Source: Hyphomicrobiales bacterium (GTDB lineage Bacteria; Pseudomonadota; Alphaproteobacteria; Rhizobiales; Rhizobiaceae). From it: DNA of 64,000 bases. How positions within the stretch are numbered: the first letter of the stretch is position 1; each line of letters starts with the position of its first letter. The position numbers and the translations under genes are program-made. The stretch covers positions 124,001-188,000 of the forward strand of contig UCHV01000007.1 of NCBI GenBank assembly GCA_900472395.1, given 5' to 3'. A model generated the notes under the pieces. That model worked only from the letters and a program-made list of their open reading frames with translations, was not told where the DNA came from and ran no database searches. This document shows, in pieces, positions 32,633 through 42,272 of this stretch.

Positions 32633-33430
32633 ATGCAGTTCGTTTCGATCAACAACGTCGTCATCCGGTATGACGTGACGGGAGCCGGTGACGGAAAGCC
32701 GGTCATCGTGTTCATCAATTCGCTGGGCACCGATGCGCGGATCTGGGATCTCGTTCTGCCGAAATTGTCCGAGGATTTTGCGCTCGTCACCTACGACAAA
32801 CGCGGCCATGGCCTCTCCGATCTGGGCGCGCCGCCTTACAGGATCGAAGACCACGCTGCCGATCTCGCAGGTCTCATCGACCATCTGGGTTATGCGAACG
32901 TCATCATCTGCGGCCTGTCTGTCGGCGGGCTGATCGCGCAGTCGCTTTATGCAACGCGGCCGGATCTTGTGCGCGCGCTCATCCTTTCGAATACGGCGCA
33001 CAAGATCGGCACGGCCGAGATGTGGGCCGAGCGTATCGCCCAGGTCGAGGCGGAAGGTTTAGGCCCCATGGTGAATGGCATCATGGTGCGCTGGTTCACG
33101 GCCCCTTATCGCGTACCGGAAAACGTCGCCTATCGCGGTTATTGCAACATGCTGCTGCGCCAGCCGGTTGCCGGTTATGCCGGCACCTGCGCTGCCATTC
33201 GGGATGCGGATTTCACCGAAGTCGCAAAAAACATTGCCGTGCCGACGCTCTGCATCGTCGGTGCCGAAGATGGCTCTACCCCGCCTGATCTGGTGCGCTC
33301 GCTTGCCGATCTCGTGCCCGGCAGCCGGTATCATGTCATCGACGATGCGGCGCATATTCCCTGCGCCGAGGCACCGGCAGCCTATGCCGCCATCATCCGC
33401 GAATTTCTCACGCAATTGCCCGGAGAGTGA
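32633..33430 (+). CDS. pcaD: 3-oxoadipate enol-lactone hydrolase
   Basis: The 265-residue alpha/beta hydrolase opens beta-ketoadipate enol-lactone to beta-ketoadipate. The nucleophile elbow GLSVGG holds Ser96. The acid is in VGAEDGSTPP, and the His is in DDAAHIPCAEAP near the C terminus. GAGGAG lies about 8 nt before the ATG. It is the first gene of pcaDCHGB and has a 3-bp gap to pcaC. Confidence 0.96.
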   Translation: MQFVSINNVVIRYDVTGAGDGKPVIVFINSLGTDARIWDLVLPKLSEDFALVTYDKRGHGLSDLGAPPYRIEDHAADLAGLIDHLGYANVIICGLSVGGLIAQSLYATRPDLVRALILSNTAHKIGTAEMWAERIAQVEAEGLGPMVNGIMVRWFTAPYRVPENVAYRGYCNMLLRQPVAGYAGTCAAIRDADFTEVAKNIAVPTLCIVGAEDGSTPPDLVRSLADLVPGSRYHVIDDAAHIPCAEAPAAYAAIIREFLTQLPGE

Positions 33431-33433
33431 ACC

Positions 33434-34593
<1,160 letters not shown>

Positions 34594-34594
34594 C

Positions 34595-35212
34595 ATGGCC
34601 CAAGCGCTCGATTATCTGAAGGAGACCGCCTCGCAGACCGCCGGCCCTTATGTGCATATCGGCTGCACGCCGAATTTCACCGGCATCGAAGGTGTATACG
34701 AGACCGATCTCGGTTCCGGCCCGCTGGCGACGAAAAAGACGCGCGGCGAACACATCACCATTCGCGGCCGCGTATTCGATGGCACCGGCATGCCGCTCAA
34801 GGATGCCATGGTGGAAATCTGGCAGGCGGATAGCGACGGGCTATACAACAGCCCTTCGGAAACCCGCGGGAAAGCCGATCCGAATTTCTTCGGTTGGGGT
34901 CGCTGTGCCGGCGACATGACGACCGGCGAATTTATGTTCGAAACGATCAAGCCCGGCCGCGTGCCCTTCAACGACGGCCGCATGATGGCGCCGCATGTGA
35001 CGTTGTGGATCGTTGCCCGTGGCATCAATATCGGCCTGCATACCCGCATGTATTTTTCCGATGAGGAACAGGCCAATGCGGAAGACCCGATCCTGATGCG
35101 GCTGGAACTCCGCAGCCGGGTGAAAACCTTGATCGGCAGCCGCGAAGGTGACACGGTGTCCTTCGATATCCATCTTCAGGGCGAAGACGAGACTGTGTTC
35201 TTCGATATCTGA
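34595..35212 (+). CDS. pcaG: Protocatechuate 3,4-dioxygenase alpha subunit
   Basis: The 205-residue subunit (TAGPYVHIGCTPNF, LKDAMVEIWQADSDG, FNDGRMMAPHVTLWIVARGINIGLHTRMYF) has the same beta fold as PcaH but lacks the iron ligands. It completes the substrate pocket. ATG 34595 comes 1 bp after the pcaH stop, with GGAGGG upstream. Confidence 0.97.
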   Translation: MAQALDYLKETASQTAGPYVHIGCTPNFTGIEGVYETDLGSGPLATKKTRGEHITIRGRVFDGTGMPLKDAMVEIWQADSDGLYNSPSETRGKADPNFFGWGRCAGDMTTGEFMFETIKPGRVPFNDGRMMAPHVTLWIVARGINIGLHTRMYFSDEEQANAEDPILMRLELRSRVKTLIGSREGDTVSFDIHLQGEDETVFFDI

Positions 35213-35233
35213 GCAGTTAAGGCATCGGTTTTC

Positions 35234-36289
35234 ATGAGCGTATCCGCCTTCGACCATCCTTTCCTGTCCGGCCTTGTGGGCGACAAGGAAACGGCTGCAT
35301 TTTTTACCGCCAATGCCGATATCAAGGCCATGCTGGATTTTGAGATGGCGCTTGCCTCCAGCGAGGCAGCGGAAGGCTCTGTGCCTGTGTGGGCGGCGGA
35401 GCGTATCGCCGAAGTCTGCGCGCATTTTGCCCCGGATATGGAAAAGCTGCGTCTCGCCACCGCACGTGACGGCGTGGTGGTGCCCGAACTGATCCGGCAG
35501 TTGCGGGAGGCCTGCGGGCCGGAAGTCGGTCGCCACGTTCACAAGGGCGCCACCAGTCAGGATGTCGTTGATACCAGCCTGATGCTGCGGCTGCGTGGGG
35601 TTGCTGCCCTTCTCGAAAATCGGATGGAAAAGCTGGATGCCGCCTTCGCCGATCTCGACAGGAGTTTTGGCCATCATGTGATGATGGGCCATACGCGCAT
35701 GCAGGCGGCTATTGAAATCCGCGTGTCAGATCGTATCCGCGCATGGTGCGAACCGCTGGCGCGGCATCGTGCCCGTCTCGAGGCTTTTGCCGAAAGCGCG
35801 CTCGTGCTGCAATTCGGCGGTGCCGCCGGCACGCTCGATGCCCTGGGTGAAGAAGGTGTCGTCGTTCGCGAGGCGCTGGCGGAAGATCTAGGCCTCGGCA
35901 ACCACGCGCAGTGGCAGAGCCAGCGTGACCGTCTTGGCGAGCTTGCCGGCCTCCTGTCTTTGATAACCGGAAGCCTCGGAAAATTCGGTCAGGATATCGC
36001 ACTTCTGGCCGAAGCCGGATCCGAGATCGTGCTGGCCGGTGGCGGTGCATCCTCGGCGATGGCGCACAAGCAAAATCCGGTGTCGGCCGAAGTTCTGGTG
36101 TCGCTGGCGCGGTTCAACGCGGCCCAGCTTTCCGGCATGCACCAGGCACTTGTGCATGAACAGGAACGTTCGGGCGCCGCCTGGACGCTGGAATGGCTGA
36201 CCTTGCCGCAAATGGCTGTTTCGACCGGTGCATCGCTCCGTCTGGCGCTGGAACTGGCCGGCAATATCCGCTCGCTTGGCCGCGATTGA
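35234..36289 (+). CDS. pcaB: 3-carboxy-cis,cis-muconate cycloisomerase
   Basis: The 351-residue member of the fumarase/aspartase superfamily forms 4-carboxymuconolactone from the dioxygenase product. It shows the superfamily signature SSAMAHKQNPVSAE near residues 272-285 and HKGATSQDVVDTS near 97. The C terminus is shorter than the ~450-residue pseudomonad PcaB, as is usual in rhizobia. It is the last gene of the pca operon. Confidence 0.95.
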   Translation: MSVSAFDHPFLSGLVGDKETAAFFTANADIKAMLDFEMALASSEAAEGSVPVWAAERIAEVCAHFAPDMEKLRLATARDGVVVPELIRQLREACGPEVGRHVHKGATSQDVVDTSLMLRLRGVAALLENRMEKLDAAFADLDRSFGHHVMMGHTRMQAAIEIRVSDRIRAWCEPLARHRARLEAFAESALVLQFGGAAGTLDALGEEGVVVREALAEDLGLGNHAQWQSQRDRLGELAGLLSLITGSLGKFGQDIALLAEAGSEIVLAGGGASSAMAHKQNPVSAEVLVSLARFNAAQLSGMHQALVHEQERSGAAWTLEWLTLPQMAVSTGASLRLALELAGNIRSLGRD

Positions 36290-36314
36290 TGGCCGTTCGT
36301 CATTGCCTTGAATC

Positions 36315-36330
36315 ATAACCTTTTGCATAT
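36315..36330 (+). promoter_or_regulatory. Possible second PcaQ site upstream of the HAAT importer
   Basis: ATAACC-TTTT-GCATAT has a perfect left half of the PcaQ box and a right half matching at 3 of 6 positions. It lies 105 bp before the binding-protein start and just after pcaB. PcaQ control of a neighbouring transporter would fit the aromatic-uptake role. Confidence 0.35.
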
Positions 36331-36434
36331 GGGTCATCTCGGCCAATTCATTTTACTTGGTGGCACCTTATGACAAACTGCAATTTGAATGCGGAACGGG
36401 AGGCCCGAAGGGCTTTCGCATCAGGGAGGGTAAC

Positions 36435-37607
36435 ATGAAGAGATTTTTGGGCGCCGCCATTGCGGCTCTTGCAATGAGTGTCAGCGCTGAAGCGGCCACC
36501 ATCAAGGTTGGTGTCGTCGGGCCGTTTTCCGGTCCGTTTGCGCTGCAGGGCAAAAACTTCAAGGCCGGTATCGACGCCTATATGGCGGTCAATGGTGCCA
36601 AGGTCGGCGATAACGATGTCGAGATCATCTATCGCGACGTGCCGCAGGCCGATCCGGCGCAATCCAAGGCGCTGGCGCAGGAGCTGATCGTCAAGGAAGG
36701 CGTGCAATATCTCGCCGGCTTCTATTTCACCCCGGATGCGATGGCGGCAACGCCGATCCTGCAGCAGGGCAATGTGCCGATGGTGGTGATGAATGCCGCC
36801 ACCTCTGCCATCGTCACCAAGAGCCCTTACGTGGTGCGCACCTCGTTCACCACCTGGCAGACTTCGACGCCGATCGCGCAGGTTGCCAAGGATGCCGGTG
36901 TCGACAAGGTCATCACCGTGGTCAGCGATTACGGTCCGGGTGTGGATGCCGAAAACGCTTTCAAGGCGGGTTTCGAAAAGGCTGGCGGCAAAGTTGTCGA
37001 GGCCATCCGCATGCCGCTCTCCACCAATGATTTTTCGCCGATCATGCAGCGCATCAAGGATTCGGGTGCAGGCGCGGTGTTTGCCTTCCTGCCATCCGGC
37101 CCGACCACGCTCGGTTTCGTGAAGGCCTATAACCAGAACGGCCTGAAAACCGCCGGCATCAAGATATTTGCGCCGGGCGACCTGACGCAGGAATCCGACC
37201 TTCCGGCTTTGGGCGAAGCAGCGGCTGGCATGCAGACGACATTCCATTATGCAGTCAGCCACGATTCACCGGAAAACAAGGCGTTTGTCGAAGCCGCGAC
37301 CAAGGCGATCGGCAACCCGGCCGAACTGTCGTTCCCGGCGGTTGGCGCTTATGATGGCATGCACGTCATCTACAAGATGATCGAGGCCACCGGCGGCGAG
37401 CAGGATGCCAAGAAGGCTGTCGATGCGGTGAAAGGTCTGTCCTGGGTGAGCCCGCGCGGCCCGGTATCGATCGATGCGGAAAGCCGCCACATCACCCAGA
37501 ACATCTATCTGCGTGAAGTGACCAAGGGGCCGGATGGCAAGTACATCAACAAGGAAATCAAGACGTTCGAGCGTCAGGGTGATCCGGGTCTGGCGGCTGC
37601 AAAGTGA
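36435..37607 (+). CDS. HAAT-family periplasmic binding protein, probably for protocatechuate or a related aromatic acid
   Basis: The 390-residue protein has a signal peptide ending near SAEAA and the LivK-like fold (IKVGVVGPFSGPFALQGKNF, TVVSDYGPGVDAENAF). ATG 36435 follows GGGAGG. It is 145 bp after pcaB and is separated from its permease genes by a palindromic repeat. I recall a PcaQ-regulated, protocatechuate-inducible HAAT transporter in S. meliloti. The position here supports the same function, and branched-chain amino acids are the less likely alternative. Confidence 0.88.
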   Translation: MKRFLGAAIAALAMSVSAEAATIKVGVVGPFSGPFALQGKNFKAGIDAYMAVNGAKVGDNDVEIIYRDVPQADPAQSKALAQELIVKEGVQYLAGFYFTPDAMAATPILQQGNVPMVVMNAATSAIVTKSPYVVRTSFTTWQTSTPIAQVAKDAGVDKVITVVSDYGPGVDAENAFKAGFEKAGGKVVEAIRMPLSTNDFSPIMQRIKDSGAGAVFAFLPSGPTTLGFVKAYNQNGLKTAGIKIFAPGDLTQESDLPALGEAAAGMQTTFHYAVSHDSPENKAFVEAATKAIGNPAELSFPAVGAYDGMHVIYKMIEATGGEQDAKKAVDAVKGLSWVSPRGPVSIDAESRHITQNIYLREVTKGPDGKYINKEIKTFERQGDPGLAAAK

Positions 37608-37707
37608 GGTTTCCGTGGATGCCGCTTGAACACTGAATGGCAACCTGCCGTTTGCCACGGGCGTCGGCGACTCGCATCTGAAACTAGCCGGAGCCACGAA
37701 CTCCCTT

Positions 37708-37851
37708 CGATCTCCCCCCTTGAGGGGGAGATGTCACCGAAAGGTGACAGAGGGGGGGATGCAACGGTGCGGCGGATGGATCGAACGCAGCATTTGCGCC
37801 AGAAGCCCCCCTCTGCCCTACCGGGCATCTCCCCCTCAAGGGGAGAGATCG
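37708..37851. repeat. RIME-like palindromic repeat element
   Basis: The 144-bp element begins CGATCTCCCCCCTTGAGGGG and has 25-bp terminal inverted repeats (37708-37732 and 37827-37851, one mismatch), each itself a hairpin around CTTGAGG. An inner inverted pair, CAGAGGGGGG (37748-37757) / CCCCCCTCTG (37806-37815), follows. It resembles rhizobial intergenic mosaic elements. No coding potential is evident, and the remainder of 37608-37898 is otherwise empty. Confidence 0.7.
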
Positions 37852-37898
37852 GCTCGAGGCACCGTATCAAACCACACCACAAGGACGTACACCCACGC

Positions 37899-38762
37899 AT
37901 GCAGACTGTTCTGAGCATAGCCATCGACGCCCTTGCCTATGGCATGGTGCTGTTCGTGATATCGATCGGTCTGTCGGTAACGATGGGGCTGATGCGGGTG
38001 GTCAATCTCGCCCATGGCGCCTTTGCCATGATCGGTGGTTATCTCGCCTCCTATGTGACGCGTGATCTCGGTCTCGGTTATGCCCCGGCCATCCTGATCG
38101 CCGTTATCGCCACCGCCATCATTGCCGTGCCGATCGAACGGCTGCTTTACCGCCGCATCTATGGCGCACCGGAACTGACGCAGGTGCTGATGACCATCGG
38201 CATCACTTTCTGCGTCATCGGTCTCGCCAACTACGCTTTTGGCCCGACGTTGAAAACCATTCCGCTGCCGGAGACGCTTTCCGGCTCCATCGACCTCGGT
38301 TTCCGCGCCATTGCTACGCATCGCATCTTCGCCATCGTCTGTGGCGTCGTCGTCGCTTTTGGCCTGTGGTTTCTGATCGAACGCACCGCCTTCGGCATCC
38401 GCCTGCGTGCTGCCGTCGATAACGCGCCAATGGCGGCGGCGCTCGGCGTGCGCACGCAGCTGGTTTATGCGGTCAGCTTCGCCGTCGCCGTCGGGCTTGC
38501 CGCCTTCGGTGGTGTGGTCGGGGCCGAATTGCTGCCGGTCGAACCCTATTACGCGCTGCGCTATATGGTGACATTCCTCGTTGCAGTCTCGATCGGCGGT
38601 GCCGGCTCCATTCCGGGCGCGCTGATCGCCTGTCTTCTGCTCGGCGCCATCGATACGACCGGGCGTTATCTCGCGCCGGAATATGGCGAGTTCTTTTTCT
38701 ACCTCGCGGTGATCGTTATCGTCACCCTGTTCCCGCGCGGTCTGGCGGGGCGGTTCAAATAA
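37899..38762 (+). CDS. HAAT ABC importer permease (LivH type)
   Basis: The 287-residue permease begins MQTVLSIAIDALAYGMVLFV and has about eight membrane segments, with the family's GLMRVVNLAHGAFAM motif and the ATPase-contact region RAAVDNAPMAAALGV. ATG 37899 has AAGGA about 12 nt upstream. The longer open frame to the left runs through the palindromic repeat and is not coding. It overlaps the next gene by one base (TAATG). Confidence 0.92.
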   Translation: MQTVLSIAIDALAYGMVLFVISIGLSVTMGLMRVVNLAHGAFAMIGGYLASYVTRDLGLGYAPAILIAVIATAIIAVPIERLLYRRIYGAPELTQVLMTIGITFCVIGLANYAFGPTLKTIPLPETLSGSIDLGFRAIATHRIFAIVCGVVVAFGLWFLIERTAFGIRLRAAVDNAPMAAALGVRTQLVYAVSFAVAVGLAAFGGVVGAELLPVEPYYALRYMVTFLVAVSIGGAGSIPGALIACLLLGAIDTTGRYLAPEYGEFFFYLAVIVIVTLFPRGLAGRFK

Positions 38763-39754
38763 TGGCGGTTCTGATGGATAGCACTCTTCCTACCCGCCGC
38801 CGGCCGCTTGGAACGCTGATCGGCATCGCCGTCATCATCGCGGCTGGTATCATCGGTTATTTCCTGTTCCCCAACAATCTGGCGCTGCTCACCCGCATCG
38901 TCGCCACCATGCTGCTGGTTCTGTCGATCGATCTCGTCACCGGTTATTGCGGTGTCGCCACGCTCGGCCATGCGGCTTTGTTTGGGGCAGGGGCTTATGG
39001 TGCCGGCATCGTCTCGGCCCATTTCGGCATCACTGAGCCGCTAACAATGACGTTGATTGGCGCTGCTGCCGGTGCCGTTGCCGGTCTCGTCTCCGGCCTC
39101 GTCATTTTGCGCGCGCACGGCCTGCCGCAACTGGTGCTATCCATCGCCGTCGTCCACTTGTTCCACGAGGTCGCCAACAAGGCATCGGGCTGGACCGGCG
39201 GCAGTGATGGCCTGTCCGGTATCACCACTGATGCGCTGCTTGGCCTGTTCGAGTTCGATCTCTGGGGCCGAACGGCCTATTTTTACGGCATCGCGCTGCT
39301 GCTGATCGTCTTCGTTCTCCTGCGCATTCTCGTGCAGTCGCCGTTCGGCATGCTGGCGCGCGGCGTGCGGGAAGATCCGATCCGTGTCGCCGCAATGGGT
39401 GCCTCCGTGCATTCGGTGATGTTGCGCATGTATGTGATCTCAGGCGCGGTGGCGGGCATCGGCGGTGCGCTCAATGCCATCTCCACCCAGGTCGTTGGGC
39501 TGGACAGCCTATCGTTTACGATGTCGGCGGAAGCGCTGGTCATGCTGGTGCTCGGCGGCACTGGTTCGCTTTATGGAGCCATGGTCGGTACCGTCTCCTT
39601 CATGTGGTTCGAGGATGTCGTCTCCGCCGCCAACCCGTTCCATTGGCTTACGATTGTCGGCGCGCTTCTGATCGTCGTCGTGCTTTTTGCGCCAAAAGGT
39701 CTTTACGGCTCGGCCGCAGCCTTCCTGTCGCGCCGCCGTGGAGGTGGCAAATGA
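38762..39754 (+). CDS. HAAT ABC importer permease (LivM type)
   Basis: The 330-residue permease has ten or so hydrophobic segments with LivM hallmarks GYCGVATLGHAALFGAGAY and GVREDPIRVAAMG. The C-terminal extension ends SRRRGGGK. It overlaps LivG by ATGA (39751-39754). Confidence 0.92.
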   Translation: MAVLMDSTLPTRRRPLGTLIGIAVIIAAGIIGYFLFPNNLALLTRIVATMLLVLSIDLVTGYCGVATLGHAALFGAGAYGAGIVSAHFGITEPLTMTLIGAAAGAVAGLVSGLVILRAHGLPQLVLSIAVVHLFHEVANKASGWTGGSDGLSGITTDALLGLFEFDLWGRTAYFYGIALLLIVFVLLRILVQSPFGMLARGVREDPIRVAAMGASVHSVMLRMYVISGAVAGIGGALNAISTQVVGLDSLSFTMSAEALVMLVLGGTGSLYGAMVGTVSFMWFEDVVSAANPFHWLTIVGALLIVVVLFAPKGLYGSAAAFLSRRRGGGK

Positions 39755-40512
39755 GCCTGTTCGAAGTCAAAAATCTGCGCAAGAATTTCGGTGGCCTTGC
39801 CGTCACCGACAATGTCTCGCTGTCGCTTGCTCCCGGTGATCGCCTTGCGCTGATCGGCCCCAATGGCGCGGGAAAAACCACCTTCGTCAATCTCGTCACG
39901 GGCCATATCAAGCCCGATGGTGGATCGATTGCGTTGGCGGGAGAAGATGTGACCGGCCTCAAGGCACGCCAGCGTGTCAGCCGCGGATTGGTCCGGTCGT
40001 TTCAGGTGACCCGGCTTTTTGCCGACATGACGCCGCAGGAACATGTGGCGCTTGCCATCCTGCAGCGTGATGGCAAGTCCACACGCATGTTCGGCCGCCA
40101 CGATGCCATGCGCGAGGTGGTGGAAGAAGTCGGCGAAATCCTCAACCTGCTCGGTCTCACGGAACTGGCGCATCTCAAGGTGCGCGAAATCGCCTATGGG
40201 CAGCAACGGCTTCTGGAGATCGCGCTCGCCATGGCGCTTCGGCCCAAGGTGCTGTTGCTGGATGAACCCGCCGCCGGCGTTCCGCAAAGCGAAACCGCCC
40301 GCATCGAACGCGCGCTCGACATGTTGCCACCGGAACTCGCGGTGCTGATGATCGAACACGACATGGATCTGGTCTTCCGCTTCGCGAAAAGGGTGATGGT
40401 GCTCGCCGCTGGAGCGGTCATCTTCGACGGCTCGCCGCAGGATGTGACGCAGGATGTGCGCGTGCGCGAAGCTTATCTGGGGAGTTACGCCAATGCCGGC
40501 AGCGCCGCTTGA
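39751..40512 (+). CDS. HAAT ABC importer ATPase (LivG type)
   Basis: The 253-residue ATPase has Walker A GPNGAGKTT, signature IAYGQQRLLEIALAMA (a Y-G-Q variant usual for LivG) and Walker B LLLDEPAAG. It starts at ATG 39751, overlapping the permease stop. The LivF start lies 20 bp inside its 3' end. Confidence 0.93.
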   Translation: MSLFEVKNLRKNFGGLAVTDNVSLSLAPGDRLALIGPNGAGKTTFVNLVTGHIKPDGGSIALAGEDVTGLKARQRVSRGLVRSFQVTRLFADMTPQEHVALAILQRDGKSTRMFGRHDAMREVVEEVGEILNLLGLTELAHLKVREIAYGQQRLLEIALAMALRPKVLLLDEPAAGVPQSETARIERALDMLPPELAVLMIEHDMDLVFRFAKRVMVLAAGAVIFDGSPQDVTQDVRVREAYLGSYANAGSAA

Positions 40513-41209
40513 GGTGGTCAACCTGTCGGCCGGTTATGGCCCGACGCGTGTGATCGAGGATGTATCCTTTTCCGTGGCCGCCGGCGAACGCCTGGCCGTG
40601 CTTGGTCGCAACGGCATGGGCAAGACGAGCCTGTTTGCCACCATTGCCGGCCAGACACGGCGTTATGGTGGTGAAATCCGCCTGGCGGGCAGCGATGTTG
40701 CCAACCAGCCGAGTGCTGCGCGTGCCCTTTCCGGCATCGGTTATGTGCCACAGACGCGGGATGTGTTTCCCAGCCTGACGGTCGAGGAAAACCTGTTCGT
40801 CGGCCTGAAGTCGCGCCCCAAATCGGCGGTCGAGGAAGCCTACACAATGTTTCCACGGCTGAAGGAACGACGCACCAATCTCGGCAGCCAGCTTTCGGGT
40901 GGTGAGCAGCAGATGCTGTCGACCGCCCGTACCATTCTCGGCCAGCCGCGCGTGCTCCTGCTGGATGAACCGCTGGAAGGCCTCGCGCCGGTCATTTGCG
41001 AGGAACTGATGGCGGCGTTTTCGCGTCTGGCGCAATCGGGTGATACGACCATTCTTCTGGTCGAGCAGCGCATTCAGAGCGCACTCGAATTTGCCGATCG
41101 CGTGATGATCATGGAGCGCGGCCGCATCGCCTGGACGGGAACGCCGCAGGCGCTGCAACAGGATCACGAGGTGGTGGATCGCCTGCTCGGTGTCGGTGGG
41201 CTGCATTGA
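40493..41209 (+). CDS. HAAT ABC importer ATPase (LivF type)
   Basis: The 238-residue ATPase has Walker A GRNGMGKTS, signature LSGGEQQMLSTARTI and LLLDEPLEGLAP. ATG 40493 has GGGGAG 9 nt upstream. It is the last importer gene. Confidence 0.93.
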   Translation: MPAAPLEVVNLSAGYGPTRVIEDVSFSVAAGERLAVLGRNGMGKTSLFATIAGQTRRYGGEIRLAGSDVANQPSAARALSGIGYVPQTRDVFPSLTVEENLFVGLKSRPKSAVEEAYTMFPRLKERRTNLGSQLSGGEQQMLSTARTILGQPRVLLLDEPLEGLAPVICEELMAAFSRLAQSGDTTILLVEQRIQSALEFADRVMIMERGRIAWTGTPQALQQDHEVVDRLLGVGGLH

Positions 41210-41332
41210 GCGACTGATTTCGGCCCAACCGGCGCCGATTGCCCGGCGGGATGATAGATGATAGTCGTGGTCATCTTTTGTCTTCGCCACGCCGCGCGTA
41301 TCCACGGGTATCGAGTGACCTATATTCCATCC

Positions 41333-42208
41333 ATGACCGCCTATACGGAGGGCATAACGCCGACTGCGCCGGTCAAATGGCGCTGCCTGGATGGGGCTGT
41401 CGGTGTTTTCTGGGAGGCGAGCTGCAAGATCGGTGCCAAGGGTTATTACGTATCGCCAGACCCGCGGCTAATGATCTTCTTCAACGATATTTCGTCGCAA
41501 TTCCTTATGACCAACCACGGAGAGGGCGCGGCGCGGGATTTGCGCTCCATGAGCCGCGCCATCTATGTGCCGGCGGGTGTGCCGATGTGGACTTCCGCTT
41601 GCGCGGATCATCGTTTTTCGCATCTCGATGTGCATATCCATCGCGAGCGCCTACTGAAATTTCTGACGCCCTCGCTTGGCAGTTCTGCCGCCAAAACCGC
41701 GCTGCAGCGGCCGGTCGAAAAACAGGATGTCGGGGCTATCGAGATGCTGGCGGGTTTGCTCGTGGATGAAGTTGCCAATCCTTCCAAGCACCCGGTTTAT
41801 GCGGAAAGCCTTGTCGGCAGTCTCGTCACAGGCCTTCTGGATATTCCGGCCGATGCGGAAGACGATTGGAAATACAAGCTTTCGCAAGCCCAGATGAGCA
41901 AACTTACGGCGCGTTCTTCGGCCGAGGGCGGGCTACGCCTGACCGTCGCGGAAATGGCATGCTCGGTGGGGCTCTCAGAAAGCTGGTTCAACAAGGTTTT
42001 CAAGAACACGACAGGGCAGACCCCGCTGCAATGGCAACTGGCGCGGCGTGTGGAACTGGCGCAGCAGATCATGCTGGAAAGCGAAATGACGGTGACGGAT
42101 GTCGCCGCAAAACTCGGCTTTTCCGATCAGGCGCACCTCACCAAGACCTTTCGCCAAGTGGTGGGCGACACACCGGCATCCTGGCGGCGAATCCATAAGG
42201 TACGGTAG
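41333..42208 (+). CDS. AraC-family transcriptional regulator
   Basis: The ~291-residue regulator has a C-terminal pair of HTH motifs (TVAEMACSVGLSESWFNKVFKNTTGQTP and TVTDVAAKLGFSDQAHLTKTFRQ). Its N-terminal domain resembles PchR/RhrA-type regulators of siderophore uptake. It converges on a TonB-dependent receptor and probably activates it in the presence of ferri-siderophore (inference). The start is uncertain: ATG 41333 fits the family length, but ATG 41258 with weak GGGATG upstream is open in frame. Confidence 0.85.
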   Translation: MTAYTEGITPTAPVKWRCLDGAVGVFWEASCKIGAKGYYVSPDPRLMIFFNDISSQFLMTNHGEGAARDLRSMSRAIYVPAGVPMWTSACADHRFSHLDVHIHRERLLKFLTPSLGSSAAKTALQRPVEKQDVGAIEMLAGLLVDEVANPSKHPVYAESLVGSLVTGLLDIPADAEDDWKYKLSQAQMSKLTARSSAEGGLRLTVAEMACSVGLSESWFNKVFKNTTGQTPLQWQLARRVELAQQIMLESEMTVTDVAAKLGFSDQAHLTKTFRQVVGDTPASWRRIHKVR

Positions 42209-42240
42209 GGTTTACTTAATGTGGCCTCTCGAAGTGAAAG

Positions 42241-42265
42241 CCCCGCCCGGAATATCCGGGCGGGG
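42241..42265. terminator. Convergent terminator between araC-type gene and TonB receptor
   Basis: CCCCGCCCGGA (42241-42251) / TCCGGGCGGGG (42255-42265) forms an 11-bp stem with a 3-nt loop in the 64-bp gap between the two convergent genes. Confidence 0.75.
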
Positions 42266-42272
42266 TTGGATT

